Positions 42,244-51,741 are shown, counted from the stretch's first letter. The stretch is DNA of 64,000 bases from Thermodesulfovibrio sp. 3462-1 (GCF_040451425.1 NZ_CP144374.1:372001-436000); one strand, 5' to 3'. Translations and numbers: made by a program. Notes: generated from the sequence alone by a model not told the origin.

Positions 42244-43076
42244 TTTCAGTGGCAAGTGGAAAAGGTGGAACAGGAAAGACAACAATTGCTGTATCTTTGG
42301 CATTAAGTATTGAAAACTCTCAGATAATTGATTGTGATGTTGAAGAACCAAATGCGAGGCTTTTTTTAAATCCAGAAATAAAACAAAAGATTGAGGTAAC
42401 CTCTGTTATTCCTAAGGTTGATAAAGAAAAATGTAATCTTTGTGGCTACTGTAGCAACGTCTGTGCTTACAATGCCTTAAGCGTGATTAAACTTGACAGC
42501 TCAGGTGATGTTATTTTATTTCCTCAACTGTGTCATGGATGTGAAGGATGTATTTTGCTATGTCCTGAAAAAGCAATGCAAAAAGACTATAGAACAATCG
42601 GAGAAATCACAGTGGGCAGCAGAGAAAATGTTGAATTTATTGAGGGAAAGCTTAATATTTCAGAAGTTCTTGCCCCTAAGATAATTGAAGAAGCAAAGAA
42701 ATTTATAAAGCCAGATAAAATTACAATAATTGATGCACCTCCAGGAACATCATGCCCTGCTGTAGCAGCTGTTAAAGGCTCTGATTTTTGTATTCTTGTT
42801 ACAGAGCCAACTCCTTTTGGGCTCCATGATCTTGAGCTTGCCTACGAGGCAACCAGAGCTTTAAAGATTAAATCAGGCGTTATTATAAATAAAAGTGGAG
42901 ATGATCAGCTTATAGAAGAATTTTGCAGAAAAAATAAAATCCATGTTTTACTGAAGATTCCTTTTAACAGAGAAATAGCAGAAACTTATTCAAAAGGCAT
43001 TCCCCTTGTAAAAGCAATGCCTCAATATAAAGAGATTTTTCAGAAAATTTATAAAGATATAAAGGAAAACCTATGA
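42237..43076 (+). CDS. MinD-type ATPase with ferredoxin insertion, copy 1
   Basis: A 279-residue P-loop ATPase with an inserted two-cluster ferredoxin. Walker A ASGKGGTGKTTI opens the protein, DCDVEEPNARLFL follows, then CNLCGYCSNVC and CHGCEGCILLC (each followed by the fourth Cys ligand context YNAL or PEKAM), and IDAPPGTSCPAV. The ATG at 42237 is chosen because GGAGAT lies six bases before it and the P-loop family starts there. Homologs in Desulfovibrio belong to the Orange-protein complex. It overlaps its paralog by four bases. Confidence 0.9.
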   Translation: MVISVASGKGGTGKTTIAVSLALSIENSQIIDCDVEEPNARLFLNPEIKQKIEVTSVIPKVDKEKCNLCGYCSNVCAYNALSVIKLDSSGDVILFPQLCHGCEGCILLCPEKAMQKDYRTIGEITVGSRENVEFIEGKLNISEVLAPKIIEEAKKFIKPDKITIIDAPPGTSCPAVAAVKGSDFCILVTEPTPFGLHDLELAYEATRALKIKSGVIINKSGDDQLIEEFCRKNKIHVLLKIPFNREIAETYSKGIPLVKAMPQYKEIFQKIYKDIKENL

Positions 43077-43921
43077 AACAGATTTTGGTAATAAGTGGAA
43101 AAGGTGGAACAGGGAAGACATTTTTTACAGGATGTCTTGCAACTGCTTTACATAATAAAGTTTTAGTAGACTGCGATGTAGATGCTGCAAATCTTCATTT
43201 ACTTTTACATCCGCAAATAAAACAAGCTCATGATTTCATAGGAGGAAAGATTGCCCTGATAGATAAGACTAAATGTATTCAGTGTGGAGTATGTAAAGAA
43301 GTTTGTAAATTTGACGCAATAGACAATGATTTTCAAGTTGAGGAACTTTCCTGTGAGGGTTGCACAATCTGTAGCTATGTATGTCCTGAAAAAGCCATAC
43401 TCCTTAAGGACAGAGTTTCAGGTCAGTATTTTGTATCTGAAACAAAATATGGCACCCTTGTTCATGCTCAGCTTGGCATAGCACAGGAAAATTCAGGGAA
43501 GCTTGTTACAAAGCTTAGAGAGCTTGCAAAAGAGATTGCGCAGATAGAAAAAGCTGAGTATATAGTAATTGATGGACCTCCTGGGGTTGGCTGTCCTGTT
43601 ATGGCTTCAATGACAGGTGTTGATCTTGCTATTGCAGTAACAGAGCCAACCCTCTCAGGAATGCATGATCTTAAAAGATTGATAGAGCTTGCAAAGCATT
43701 TTAAGGTGCCTGTTAAGGTTGTTATAAATAAATATGATTTGAATGATGAAATGAGTTCACAGATGGTTAAAGAGCTTGAACATTTAGGCATTGAAGTTTG
43801 TGGCAAAATTCCATTTTCAGAAGAAATTTTAGCTTCAGTGAAAGCATGCAAACCTTTTTTAGAGTTCGCAAAAAACAGTTTAGCCAGTGAGATTGCGGGA
43901 CTGATAGATAAAATTATTTAA
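43073..43921 (+). CDS. MinD-type ATPase with ferredoxin insertion, copy 2
   Basis: A 282-residue paralog of the preceding gene with the same order: SGKGGTGKTFFTGCLATAL, DCDVDAANLHLLLHPQ, CIQCGVCKEVCKFDAI, CEGCTICSYVCPEKAI and IDGPPGVGCPVMA. In the P-loop the second Thr is Phe (GKTF instead of GKTT). The adjacent pair is typical and the two are expected to form a heterodimer. Its last eight bases overlap the stop of the convergent hydrogenase large-subunit gene. Confidence 0.9.
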   Translation: MKQILVISGKGGTGKTFFTGCLATALHNKVLVDCDVDAANLHLLLHPQIKQAHDFIGGKIALIDKTKCIQCGVCKEVCKFDAIDNDFQVEELSCEGCTICSYVCPEKAILLKDRVSGQYFVSETKYGTLVHAQLGIAQENSGKLVTKLRELAKEIAQIEKAEYIVIDGPPGVGCPVMASMTGVDLAIAVTEPTLSGMHDLKRLIELAKHFKVPVKVVINKYDLNDEMSSQMVKELEHLGIEVCGKIPFSEEILASVKACKPFLEFAKNSLASEIAGLIDKII

Positions 43922-45233
43922 AATTAACCTTAACCATGTGAACTGAGCAAGAGATGCAAGGGTCATAAGCTCTTACAAGCATTTCAAGGGCAAGTGTTAT
44001 CTCTTCTTGAGACTGGTTTATGATTTCTGGAACGAGCTTTAACATGTCAAGCTCTATGTTGTGTGTATTTTGATTTGTGGGAATAACACAGTTTGCATTT
44101 CTAAATATTCCTCTTTCATCGCACTCATAGTGATGAATCAACAATCCACGTGGAGCTTCAACAACACCAACTCCTTCTCCAGCACGCTGTGGAAGTTTAC
44201 CAAGCTCATTTATATCAGGAACAATTATCTCATCATAGTTTATTCCCTTTTGCCAAAGAAGCTCTACAATTCTTATGGCATCTTCAACACAATGAACACA
44301 CTCAACAATCTGAGCTACGGTATTAAAATAGGGATTTATGCATTTTGGTTTCAGATTCAAAACCGTGGCTGCTTGCTTTGCTTTTGGATGAAGCTTTTCA
44401 TGATTTAGATTAAATCTCGCAAGTGCTCCCACAGCATATGACTCTCTATGCCAACGAGTTCTTTTAGCAGTTGCATAGGGAACAATGAATTCATTTGTAA
44501 CATTTTTATATTCATATTTGCTCACTCTGTATCCATCTGTTGAACCAATATCTCCGTATAGCAGTGGATACTCATCTTCATCGTTAATAAGTGCTACATA
44601 CTCTGTGTCTCTTTCAAACTCTGGGAAAGTGAGTTTACTGAAAAGTTCAACAGTAGCCTCCACATCGTGCTTTAGCTCCAGAAGCCTTTTATGCATCTCT
44701 TCAAGATCACCTGGGTTTGGAAGTTTTGTAAATCCACCAATAACCGCACTGATTGGATGAACATGCCTTCCAACAAGTATGTCACACAGTTCATTGCAGA
44801 GCCTTTTCATTCTAAGTGCTCTTCTTACAAAATCAGGGTTAGATTTTATAAGAGGAACAAAACTTGGAACACCAACAAGGTCTGGAGCAACGAGAAGATA
44901 TATATGAAGAATGTGACTGTCAAGCTGTTCATAATGAAGTAGAAGCTTTCTTAAAAGTGTGGTTTGCTCAGTTGGTTTTATTCCCAAGGCGTCCTCAGCT
45001 GCCTGAATTGATGCAAGAGTGTGTGCACAGGAACAGATTCCACAGATTCTACAGGTTATGTGAGGTGCTTCATAAATCGAACGACCTCTCAGGAATGCCT
45101 CAAAAAATCTTGGAGACTCAACGATTTCAAGTCGGCAAATTTCGAGCTTTCCATCTTTAACTTCAACTACAATGTTTCCGTGTCCTTCAACACGGGTTAG
45201 ATAATTAACATTAATACTAATGTTTTGAGTCAC
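43914..45233 (-). CDS. hydA: [NiFe] hydrogenase large (alpha) subunit, group 3b type
   Basis: The 439-residue subunit has the nickel ligands at both ends: RICGICSCAH (Cys64 and Cys67) and DPCISCSVH (Cys426 and Cys429). Only seven residues follow H432, where the maturation protease cuts in other hydrogenases, so little or no C-terminal peptide would be removed. With a delta subunit, a flavin subunit and an iron-sulfur subunit it forms a soluble NADP- or sulfur-linked bidirectional enzyme (sulfhydrogenase-like). Start GTG overlaps the delta gene stop. No maturation genes lie nearby. Confidence 0.92.
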   Translation of the reverse strand: MTQNISINVNYLTRVEGHGNIVVEVKDGKLEICRLEIVESPRFFEAFLRGRSIYEAPHITCRICGICSCAHTLASIQAAEDALGIKPTEQTTLLRKLLLHYEQLDSHILHIYLLVAPDLVGVPSFVPLIKSNPDFVRRALRMKRLCNELCDILVGRHVHPISAVIGGFTKLPNPGDLEEMHKRLLELKHDVEATVELFSKLTFPEFERDTEYVALINDEDEYPLLYGDIGSTDGYRVSKYEYKNVTNEFIVPYATAKRTRWHRESYAVGALARFNLNHEKLHPKAKQAATVLNLKPKCINPYFNTVAQIVECVHCVEDAIRIVELLWQKGINYDEIIVPDINELGKLPQRAGEGVGVVEAPRGLLIHHYECDERGIFRNANCVIPTNQNTHNIELDMLKLVPEIINQSQEEITLALEMLVRAYDPCISCSVHMVKVNFK

Positions 45234-45976
45234 GATTTATCAAGCTCCTTGCACTTGTTATACATCTCTATTTTTTTTATTAAAAAATCTTCAGGTATAT
45301 TGTATTTTTTAAGAACTTCTTTGAAACCCTCTATATTTGGATTAATTGTAAGTCCTCTACAACCATAGCAGATATTGCCATTATTAATACACCATGAGTT
45401 ACATCCTGCCTTTGTAACAGGTCCCATACAGGTAAGTCCTCTATCATACATGCAGATATTTTCATTTAGTTTGCATTCAACGCAAACAGGATACTCAGGC
45501 ACATAATAGGGTATTCCCTGAAGTATGCATTTAACAACAGTAAGAAATTCTGGCTGGTAAATGGGACATCCATTAATAAAATAATCTACCTTTACAACCT
45601 GATGCACAGCTTTTGTATGAATGGTAGGGAAAAATTTATATGACTCACCATAAACATATTTACCCACTTCTTCAAGCTGAAAGGAGTTTTTCATTCCATT
45701 AATACCACCAATTGTGGCACAGGAGCCGAGAGCAACAAGAATTTTGCTGCGCTCTCTTATTTTTTTAACTCTCTGCACAGCATGTTCATCTGTAATGCTT
45801 CCTTCAACAAAGGCTACATCAAACTCTCCATCCCACTTTTCAGACATTACTTCTCTGAATTCAACAACTTGGACAATATCAAGAACATCAATCAGTGGTT
45901 CACCTATGTTTGCCACCTGAAGCTGACATCCTTCACAGCAGGCAAAATCAAAAAATGCAACTTTTGGTTTACTCAT
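45230..45976 (-). CDS. hydD: [NiFe] hydrogenase small (delta) subunit
   Basis: The electron-transfer subunit of the hydrogenase (248 aa). N-terminal FDFACCEGCQLQVANIG gives the proximal-cluster cysteines, followed by VEGSITDEHAVQRVKKIRE and ALGSCATIGGINGM. Later CVECKLNENICMYDRGLTCMGPVTKAGC and CYGCRG supply further cluster ligands. It has no Tat signal, so the enzyme is cytoplasmic, as expected for group 3. Gene starts overlap on both sides. Confidence 0.92.
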   Translation of the reverse strand: MSKPKVAFFDFACCEGCQLQVANIGEPLIDVLDIVQVVEFREVMSEKWDGEFDVAFVEGSITDEHAVQRVKKIRERSKILVALGSCATIGGINGMKNSFQLEEVGKYVYGESYKFFPTIHTKAVHQVVKVDYFINGCPIYQPEFLTVVKCILQGIPYYVPEYPVCVECKLNENICMYDRGLTCMGPVTKAGCNSWCINNGNICYGCRGLTINPNIEGFKEVLKKYNIPEDFLIKKIEMYNKCKELDKS

Positions 45977-46812
45977 CAGAGTGCCTCTGCCATATCCATT
46001 ATTTCTTTAAAAGTGAAAACAGGACCATCTTTACAGCAATAAAGATTTTGAATCTGGCACCTTCCACATTTACCCATCCCGCATTTCATATGTCTTTCAA
46101 AACTGAGCAAAATCTGATCAATTGGTAATCCCTTTGCAAGAAGCTCTTTTATTACGAACTTATACATAACAGGAGGTCCTACAACTGCAGCATAGGTCCT
46201 CACAGGATCAATATCAACTCCAGGGATTAGTGAGGTAATCAGTCCTACATTTCCTTTCCAGTCAGGGTCTGCTCTGTCAACAGTACAGGCAAAGTGTATA
46301 TCAAGCCTTTTACTCCAGTCTTCAATTTCATCGGCAAAAAGAAGCTCTCCAGGGGTTTTGCATCCAAAAAGTATATGTATTTCGCCGAAATCTCTACGGT
46401 TATCAATTGCATAAAGTATCAATGATCTCAGCGGTGCAAGTCCTAACCCCCCAGCTATTATTAATAGATCGTGTCCTTCAATCATTTTTATTGGGAATCC
46501 ATTCCCATAAGGACCTCTAACTCCGATAATGTCTCCAGCATTTAATTTATGAAGAGAGTTTGTGACTTTTCCAACTGCTCTTACGCATATTTCAAAGTAT
46601 TCCCTATTAAGAGGAGAAGAACATACAGATACAGGAATTTCACCTATTCCCATTAAAGAGACCATTATGAATTGACCTGGTTCAAAATCAAGCCATGTGC
46701 TATTTTCAAAAGCTATTTTGAAAAGTTTTTCCTTTTCTGTGAGAGGTTTTATATCCAGAATTCTTGCTTTTTTTAGATTATAGGGTGAATCCTTTATAAC
46801 CACTTGCGCCAT
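45976..46812 (-). CDS. hydG: hydrogenase FAD/NAD(P)-binding (gamma) subunit
   Basis: A 278-residue flavin reductase-like subunit related to dihydroorotate dehydrogenase electron-transfer protein. An FAD domain (EPGQFIMVSL, VSVCSSPLN-like) is followed by the nucleotide-binding AGGLGLAPLRSLI, and by a C-terminal 2Fe-2S site CGMGKCGRCQIQ...YCC. It links the hydrogenase to NAD(P)H. The gene overlaps hydB by 19 bases. Confidence 0.92.
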   Translation of the reverse strand: MAQVVIKDSPYNLKKARILDIKPLTEKEKLFKIAFENSTWLDFEPGQFIMVSLMGIGEIPVSVCSSPLNREYFEICVRAVGKVTNSLHKLNAGDIIGVRGPYGNGFPIKMIEGHDLLIIAGGLGLAPLRSLILYAIDNRRDFGEIHILFGCKTPGELLFADEIEDWSKRLDIHFACTVDRADPDWKGNVGLITSLIPGVDIDPVRTYAAVVGPPVMYKFVIKELLAKGLPIDQILLSFERHMKCGMGKCGRCQIQNLYCCKDGPVFTFKEIMDMAEAL

Positions 46813-47861
46813 ATTTTTGTCTCTGACTCCTTTATGAGAGATGTCAAAACTTCTTTAAGATTAATTTTTGCCATACATGTTCTGGAGCATCTTCCACAGC
46901 CTGTACAAAAAACCATACCATAACGGTCAATATGATATCTGAATTTTCTGTAAAATCTATGTCTCTGTCTTGCTGAACGCTCTCTGCGAAAATCTATTCC
47001 ACCTGCAACCTTTGCAAAAGGATCAAGTTGACAGGAAAACCACACTCTGTATCTTTCACCTGCCTCAAGACTTAAATCAACTTCTTCTTTTATATCAAAG
47101 CAGTAACATGTAGGGCATACTGCTGTGCAGTTTCCGCAACTAAGACACCTCTGTTCAAGCTCTTTCCATACAGATGCATTAAAGGAACGGTCAAAAAGGT
47201 CTGGAAGATATCTTCTTTCTGTTGGAACTTCGTTATTAAATATTTTTAGTTTTTTCTCTCTCAAGGCTTTAAGTTCTTTTATATGAAATTCCTCTGCAGG
47301 TTTAAATAACTCTGTTTTCTCAATTATATCAGAGCCTTTTGAAGAATGAATGTGAACTATAAAATAATCCCCAAGTTCTGTAAACATCAAATCATATCCT
47401 GTTGTTGGTATATGGGCACCAACAAATGAACAGCTTGCATACTCATCGCAATAATCATTACACTCAAGCCCTATTATTGTTATATGTTTTTTTCTTATTA
47501 AATAGCCAGTGTCTTTAGGTTTGTCTGAAAGAACCATATTAAGGCATTTTATTCCAGCTATATCACAAGTATGGACACCAAAAAGGATTAAATTTTCATA
47601 GTCAACAGTAGGTTCAATTTTTAAATTCTCTTTTACATCAAACTTTAACAAGGTTTCTTTCTGTGGCATAAAATATTTCTTTGGTGGAATTATTGTTGGA
47701 ATATATTTAAGACTCACTTCATCAGCAGATTTTATTTCTTGAAAAGTATAATTTTTAAATCCCTTATAAACAGGTGCAGCCACTTTGGAAAAAGAAATTA
47801 AAGAGTTTATGAAATCATTAATTTTTGATTTTTCAAGTATTTTATATTGTTCAACTTTCAT
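46794..47861 (-). CDS. hydB: hydrogenase 4Fe-4S (beta) subunit
   Basis: The 355 residues match the beta subunit of sulfhydrogenases and the related anaerobic sulfite reductase A subunit. Cluster motifs are CLSCGNCTAVCPTCYCFD (near residue 238) and CTGCGRCSRTCMAKINL (near 320). An earlier ECNDYCDEYASC adds cysteines. It is the first gene of the hydrogenase set and starts 23 bases after nusB, so it may be transcribed with the nusB operon. SD is weak (GGGCAG). Confidence 0.9.
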   Translation of the reverse strand: MKVEQYKILEKSKINDFINSLISFSKVAAPVYKGFKNYTFQEIKSADEVSLKYIPTIIPPKKYFMPQKETLLKFDVKENLKIEPTVDYENLILFGVHTCDIAGIKCLNMVLSDKPKDTGYLIRKKHITIIGLECNDYCDEYASCSFVGAHIPTTGYDLMFTELGDYFIVHIHSSKGSDIIEKTELFKPAEEFHIKELKALREKKLKIFNNEVPTERRYLPDLFDRSFNASVWKELEQRCLSCGNCTAVCPTCYCFDIKEEVDLSLEAGERYRVWFSCQLDPFAKVAGGIDFRRERSARQRHRFYRKFRYHIDRYGMVFCTGCGRCSRTCMAKINLKEVLTSLIKESETKIWRKWL

Positions 47862-47884
47862 TTTCTGCCCAAAAAAACAATGAA

Positions 47885-48370
47885 TTATAGTTTTTCAAAA
47901 TTAATTTTGTCAATATATTTGTGAGCAGATTCAGAATGAGAGAGTTCTTTTTTTGCTACTTTATCAAGAATCCCATTAATAAAGGCAGCACTTTCTTTTG
48001 TGGAATATTTTTTTGCTATCTCCACTGCTTCATTTATTGTGACCTGATAGGGTATATCATGACGAAATAATATTTCATAAATTGAAAATCTTAAAATATT
48101 TTTGTCAATCGGTATAATTCTTTCTAAATGCCATTTTTCAGTATATTTTTGAATTGTTTTATCAATAACATCAATGTTTTCAATTGTTCCTTCTATCAAT
48201 TGATTTGCAAATGTTTTTATATCATGATCCTGTTCTTCATTATTTCTTTCCCAGAATTTTTCAATTTCTTCCTGCAATAAATTATAATCACACATTTTCC
48301 TTGTATTTTCATTCATTTCACAGGCATATAAAAATTGTAAAACATATTCCCTTGCTTTTCTTCTCTTCAT
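47885..48370 (-). CDS. nusB: transcription antitermination factor NusB
   Basis: NusB with NusE supports rRNA antitermination. The 161 residues begin RRKAREYVLQFLYACEMNEN, the family N-terminus, and have the C-terminal INEAVEIAKKYSTKESAAFINGILDKVAK, both split by variable residues. The ribH-nusB order is common in bacteria. It lies 19 bases after ribH and 23 before the hydrogenase genes. Confidence 0.94.
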   Translation of the reverse strand: MKRRKAREYVLQFLYACEMNENTRKMCDYNLLQEEIEKFWERNNEEQDHDIKTFANQLIEGTIENIDVIDKTIQKYTEKWHLERIIPIDKNILRFSIYEILFRHDIPYQVTINEAVEIAKKYSTKESAAFINGILDKVAKKELSHSESAHKYIDKINFEKL

Positions 48371-48389
48371 TTTTACCTGATTTCTAAGG

Positions 48390-48854
48390 CTATTTCAACT
48401 CTTCCATAACTCTTGCCATTTCAATGGCTACCATAGCTGCATCCCATCCTTTATTCCCTGATTTTGAACCAGCTCTTTCTATTGCCTGTTCAATAGTATC
48501 AGCTGTAATTACTCCGAATGAAACAGGAATACCTGTTTCTAATCCAACAAGGGCAATTCCTTTTGATACTTCAGCAGCGATGTAGTCAAAATGAGGAGTT
48601 GCACCTCTGATCAATGTGCCAAGACAGACAATTGCATGGAATTTACCAGTTTGAGCTAATTTTTTTGCAATTATGGGAATTTCAAATGAACCAGGAACTC
48701 TCACAATCTCAATGTCTGTCTGCTGTGCTCCGTGCCTTATTAAAGCATCAATAGCACCTTCAAGAAGGCGTGAAGTAATAAATTCATTGAATCTGCTTAC
48801 AACGATTCCAAATTTTAGTCCCTGCGCATCAAGTTTTCCTTCAATAATTTTCAT
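48390..48854 (-). CDS. ribH: 6,7-dimethyl-8-ribityllumazine synthase
   Basis: RibH makes lumazine, the riboflavin precursor, from the butanone phosphate and a ribityl pyrimidine. The 154-residue protein has the family pattern [60 protein letters not shown] and [28 protein letters not shown] (each broken at a variable site). Catalytic His is in the TPHFD segment. It lies between rodA and nusB; no other rib gene is in the window. No FMN riboswitch is seen. Confidence 0.96.
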   Translation of the reverse strand: MKIIEGKLDAQGLKFGIVVSRFNEFITSRLLEGAIDALIRHGAQQTDIEIVRVPGSFEIPIIAKKLAQTGKFHAIVCLGTLIRGATPHFDYIAAEVSKGIALVGLETGIPVSFGVITADTIEQAIERAGSKSGNKGWDAAMVAIEMARVMEELK

Positions 48855-48863
48855 GTTTTCCTC

Positions 48864-49991
48864 CTATGGATAGAATAATTCAAATCTTCTCATTCTAACA
48901 TTTATTACTAAAGCAATTCCTATAAAATTAGCAACTAATGTTGTTCCACCATAACTCATAAATGGTAAAGGAATTCCTACTACTGGCATGATTCCAAGAG
49001 TCATTCCAATATTTATGAAAAAGTATAAAACAAAAATTGAAGTAAAACCTATTGAAAGAAGTTTTCCAAACTCATCCTTAGCAATTATTGAGGTTTTCCA
49101 GCATCTGATAAAAAGTGTAAAATAAAGCGTTAAAAGTATGAAGCATCCTATAAATCCCCATTCTTCTGCAAAAATAGGAAAAATAAAGTCAGTATGTCTT
49201 TCCGGAAGAAATTTTAAAGGTCCCTGTGTACCTTCAAGAAATCCTTTGCCAAAAAGTCCACCAGAGCCTACTGTAATTACTGATTGCATAATGTTGTAAC
49301 CAATTCCTTTTGGATCTATGCTCGGGTCAATAAAAGCAATTAATCTATTTTTCTGATATTCCTTCAGTCCTTCCCACAAAATTTCCCATAAAAAAAATAT
49401 TGAAATAATAAATATAAAAAGAAGAAGAATAAGCAATCTTACAGGAAGCCCTTTATAAATAATCATTATAAATGTAATTGCAAAAAGCAACACTGCTGTT
49501 CCAAGGTCAGGCTGTTTAATAATTAGCGAAAATGGTATTATTCCAAAAATGAGTAATGCCTTCAGAGTATCCTTTATTGATAGAGGAGATTGTTTGTCTT
49601 CCAGAAAGGCTGAAATACTTATGATAAAGATTATTTTAAATACTTCTGAAGGCTGAAATGAAAAAAATCCAAGATTTATCCACCTTTTTGCACCCATTGC
49701 TGTTTTACCTGTAAAAAGAACAATAATAAGAAGTAAAATTCCTATTATATAAAAGATTAGCCAGAAATTTTTTAGCTTGATATAGTCAAAGGTTACAAAA
49801 GCAATCAAAGTTAATGTGGCTATTGCAAGCCATATTAATTGTTTAACATAAAAAGGAGGTTGTTCTCCCTCATCAAGAGGTGGTCTTGTGGCACTATAAA
49901 GTGTTAATATACCGAGAATGCATATAAAAAAAACTATAGCAAAAGTAATCCAGTCAAAATAGCTAATCAGCCTTCTATCAATTTTTAACAT
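48864..49991 (-). CDS. rodA: rod-shape peptidoglycan polymerase RodA
   Basis: RodA is a SEDS-family glycosyltransferase that elongates peptidoglycan. The 375 residues span about ten membrane helices, with LGFFSFQPSEVFKII near residue 110, KQPDLGTAVLL near 160 and the C-terminal GIPLPFMSYGGTTLVANFIGIAL signature. The neighbours mrdA, mreD, mreC and mreB make RodA rather than FtsW. It overlaps mrdA by 14 bases. Confidence 0.95.
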   Translation of the reverse strand: MLKIDRRLISYFDWITFAIVFFICILGILTLYSATRPPLDEGEQPPFYVKQLIWLAIATLTLIAFVTFDYIKLKNFWLIFYIIGILLLIIVLFTGKTAMGAKRWINLGFFSFQPSEVFKIIFIISISAFLEDKQSPLSIKDTLKALLIFGIIPFSLIIKQPDLGTAVLLFAITFIMIIYKGLPVRLLILLLFIFIISIFFLWEILWEGLKEYQKNRLIAFIDPSIDPKGIGYNIMQSVITVGSGGLFGKGFLEGTQGPLKFLPERHTDFIFPIFAEEWGFIGCFILLTLYFTLFIRCWKTSIIAKDEFGKLLSIGFTSIFVLYFFINIGMTLGIMPVVGIPLPFMSYGGTTLVANFIGIALVINVRMRRFELFYP

Positions 49992-51741
49992 TTAGTTGCC
50001 TCTTTTTAAGAATGTATCCTTCAAGAATGTTTTTTGCTACAGGTGCTGCAACAGCTCCTCCACTTCCTCCATGTTCAACAATTAAGGAAAAAGCCATTTC
50101 AGGATCGTCCGTTGGAGCAAATCCAATAAACCATGCATGGTGTTCAATATTTTTATATGATACTTTTTCTTTCAATTTTTTGCTAATTACCTGAACTGTT
50201 CCTGTTTTGCCGCCAAACTTTATAATATAAGAACGAGCTCCTGAAGCTGTTCCTTCTGGTTCATTTACCACTGCTGATAATGCTTTTTTAATTATTTCAA
50301 GATTTTTAGGATTAAGATTCAAATTTTCCTTTTTAGCCTCATTACCTCTGATTATGTAAGGAGTCACCTTGACCCCTTCATTTACTATTATAGCCATAAC
50401 TCGAGCCATCTGCAGTGGAGTTACTTTCAAAAATCCCTGTCCAATGGAAGTATTAAATGTATCTCCTAAAAACCATGAAGCTTTTTTGTCATTTTTTTTC
50501 CATTCATCATCTGGAACTAATCCTGCTTTTTCATCTGAATTAAATCCTGTAGGACTACCCAGACCTAACAAGGTAGCATATTTATGTATTTTCTTTATTC
50601 CGAGAATTCTGCCAAGTTCATAAAAATAAACATCACAAGATTCAACAAGAGCTTTTCTGAGGTTGACAGGCCCATGTCCTCCTTTTTTCCAGCATCCAAA
50701 TGTCCAGGCTCCAAAACTTATACCTCCAGTGCAGTTTACCAGTACTTTATCAGGAGTTATAACTCCTTCTTCAAGTCCAGCCAGTGCAGTAATTACTTTG
50801 AAGGTTGACCCAGGAGCATACAATCCTTGAATTACCCTGTTAAGCAAAGGATTTTGTGGATTATTTATTAATTCATTCCAGTAATGTTGTGGAACACCCT
50901 CTACAAATATATTTGGATCAAAGGATGGAGAACTCACTAATGCTAATATTTCTCCTGTATCGGGTTTTATTGCAACAAAAGCTCCTGTTAGAGTTTCCAG
51001 AGATTTGTAGGCTGACTCCTGAAGTAAAGCATCAATTGTTAAATAAATATCTTCACCTTTTACAGGAGGTGATTCTTTTATGAGTCTCAATTCCCTGCCC
51101 AGAGCGTCAACCTCTACGATTTTTTCTCCAGGAGTTCCCCTTAGTTTGTCATCAAATATTTTTTCCAATCCTGTTTGTCCTACCATGAAATAGGAAGGCA
51201 AATTTTTATATTGGAGGTTATCTTTTATTTGTTCTTCAGTGATTTTACCGAGATATCCTAATAAATGAGCTGTTGCAGGACCAAAGGGATAGTGCCTTTT
51301 TATTTCTGTTTCTATTATTAAGCCTGGCAGTTCTGAACGCCTTGCTTCCAGCATGGCAATTTCTTTAAATGTCAAATCTTCCTTTATTCTAATAGGCATA
51401 TAAATACTTTCATATTTCTTACTGAGCTTTTTTTCTATTTCTTCTGCTGATAGGTTAAGAATTTTAGCTAAAATATTTATGTCAACTTTATATGCATATT
51501 CAGGAGAAATTGAAACAGCAAAAGAAGGAATATTTTCAACCAGCGGTATGCCATTTCTATCATAAATAATTCCCCGTGGAGCAGGTATTTTTATTATTCT
51601 AATTCTATTTTGTTCAGCAAGTTTTTTATACTTCTCTGTATTAAGTATCTGAAGTTGCCAGAGCCTTAGCAGAATTATAATAAATATTAAAAAAATCATA
51701 GTGGCAAATATATAGTCCTTTTTTCTCATGGCTTTCTCCAA
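49978..51741 (-). CDS. mrdA: penicillin-binding protein 2 (transpeptidase)
   Basis: PBP2 cross-links peptidoglycan with RodA during elongation. The 587-residue protein has one N-terminal membrane helix (about 12-30), a dimerisation domain (RGIIYDRNGIPLVENIPSFAVSI) and a transpeptidase domain with active-site Ser in APGSTFKVI, SxN-like SCDVYFYELG and the KTGTVQ box. Length is typical. It overlaps mreD by 16 bases, completing the mreBCD-mrdA-rodA elongasome operon. Confidence 0.95.
   Translation of the reverse strand: MEKAMRKKDYIFATMIFLIFIIILLRLWQLQILNTEKYKKLAEQNRIRIIKIPAPRGIIYDRNGIPLVENIPSFAVSISPEYAYKVDINILAKILNLSAEEIEKKLSKKYESIYMPIRIKEDLTFKEIAMLEARRSELPGLIIETEIKRHYPFGPATAHLLGYLGKITEEQIKDNLQYKNLPSYFMVGQTGLEKIFDDKLRGTPGEKIVEVDALGRELRLIKESPPVKGEDIYLTIDALLQESAYKSLETLTGAFVAIKPDTGEILALVSSPSFDPNIFVEGVPQHYWNELINNPQNPLLNRVIQGLYAPGSTFKVITALAGLEEGVITPDKVLVNCTGGISFGAWTFGCWKKGGHGPVNLRKALVESCDVYFYELGRILGIKKIHKYATLLGLGSPTGFNSDEKAGLVPDDEWKKNDKKASWFLGDTFNTSIGQGFLKVTPLQMARVMAIIVNEGVKVTPYIIRGNEAKKENLNLNPKNLEIIKKALSAVVNEPEGTASGARSYIIKFGGKTGTVQVISKKLKEKVSYKNIEHHAWFIGFAPTDDPEMAFSLIVEHGGSGGAVAAPVAKNILEGYILKKRQLNVKN

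Noticed and set aside
43468-43851. 127-codon minus-strand frame inside the second MinD-type ATPase gene
   Set aside because: Lies wholly inside a conserved P-loop ATPase and has no SD or domain signature.
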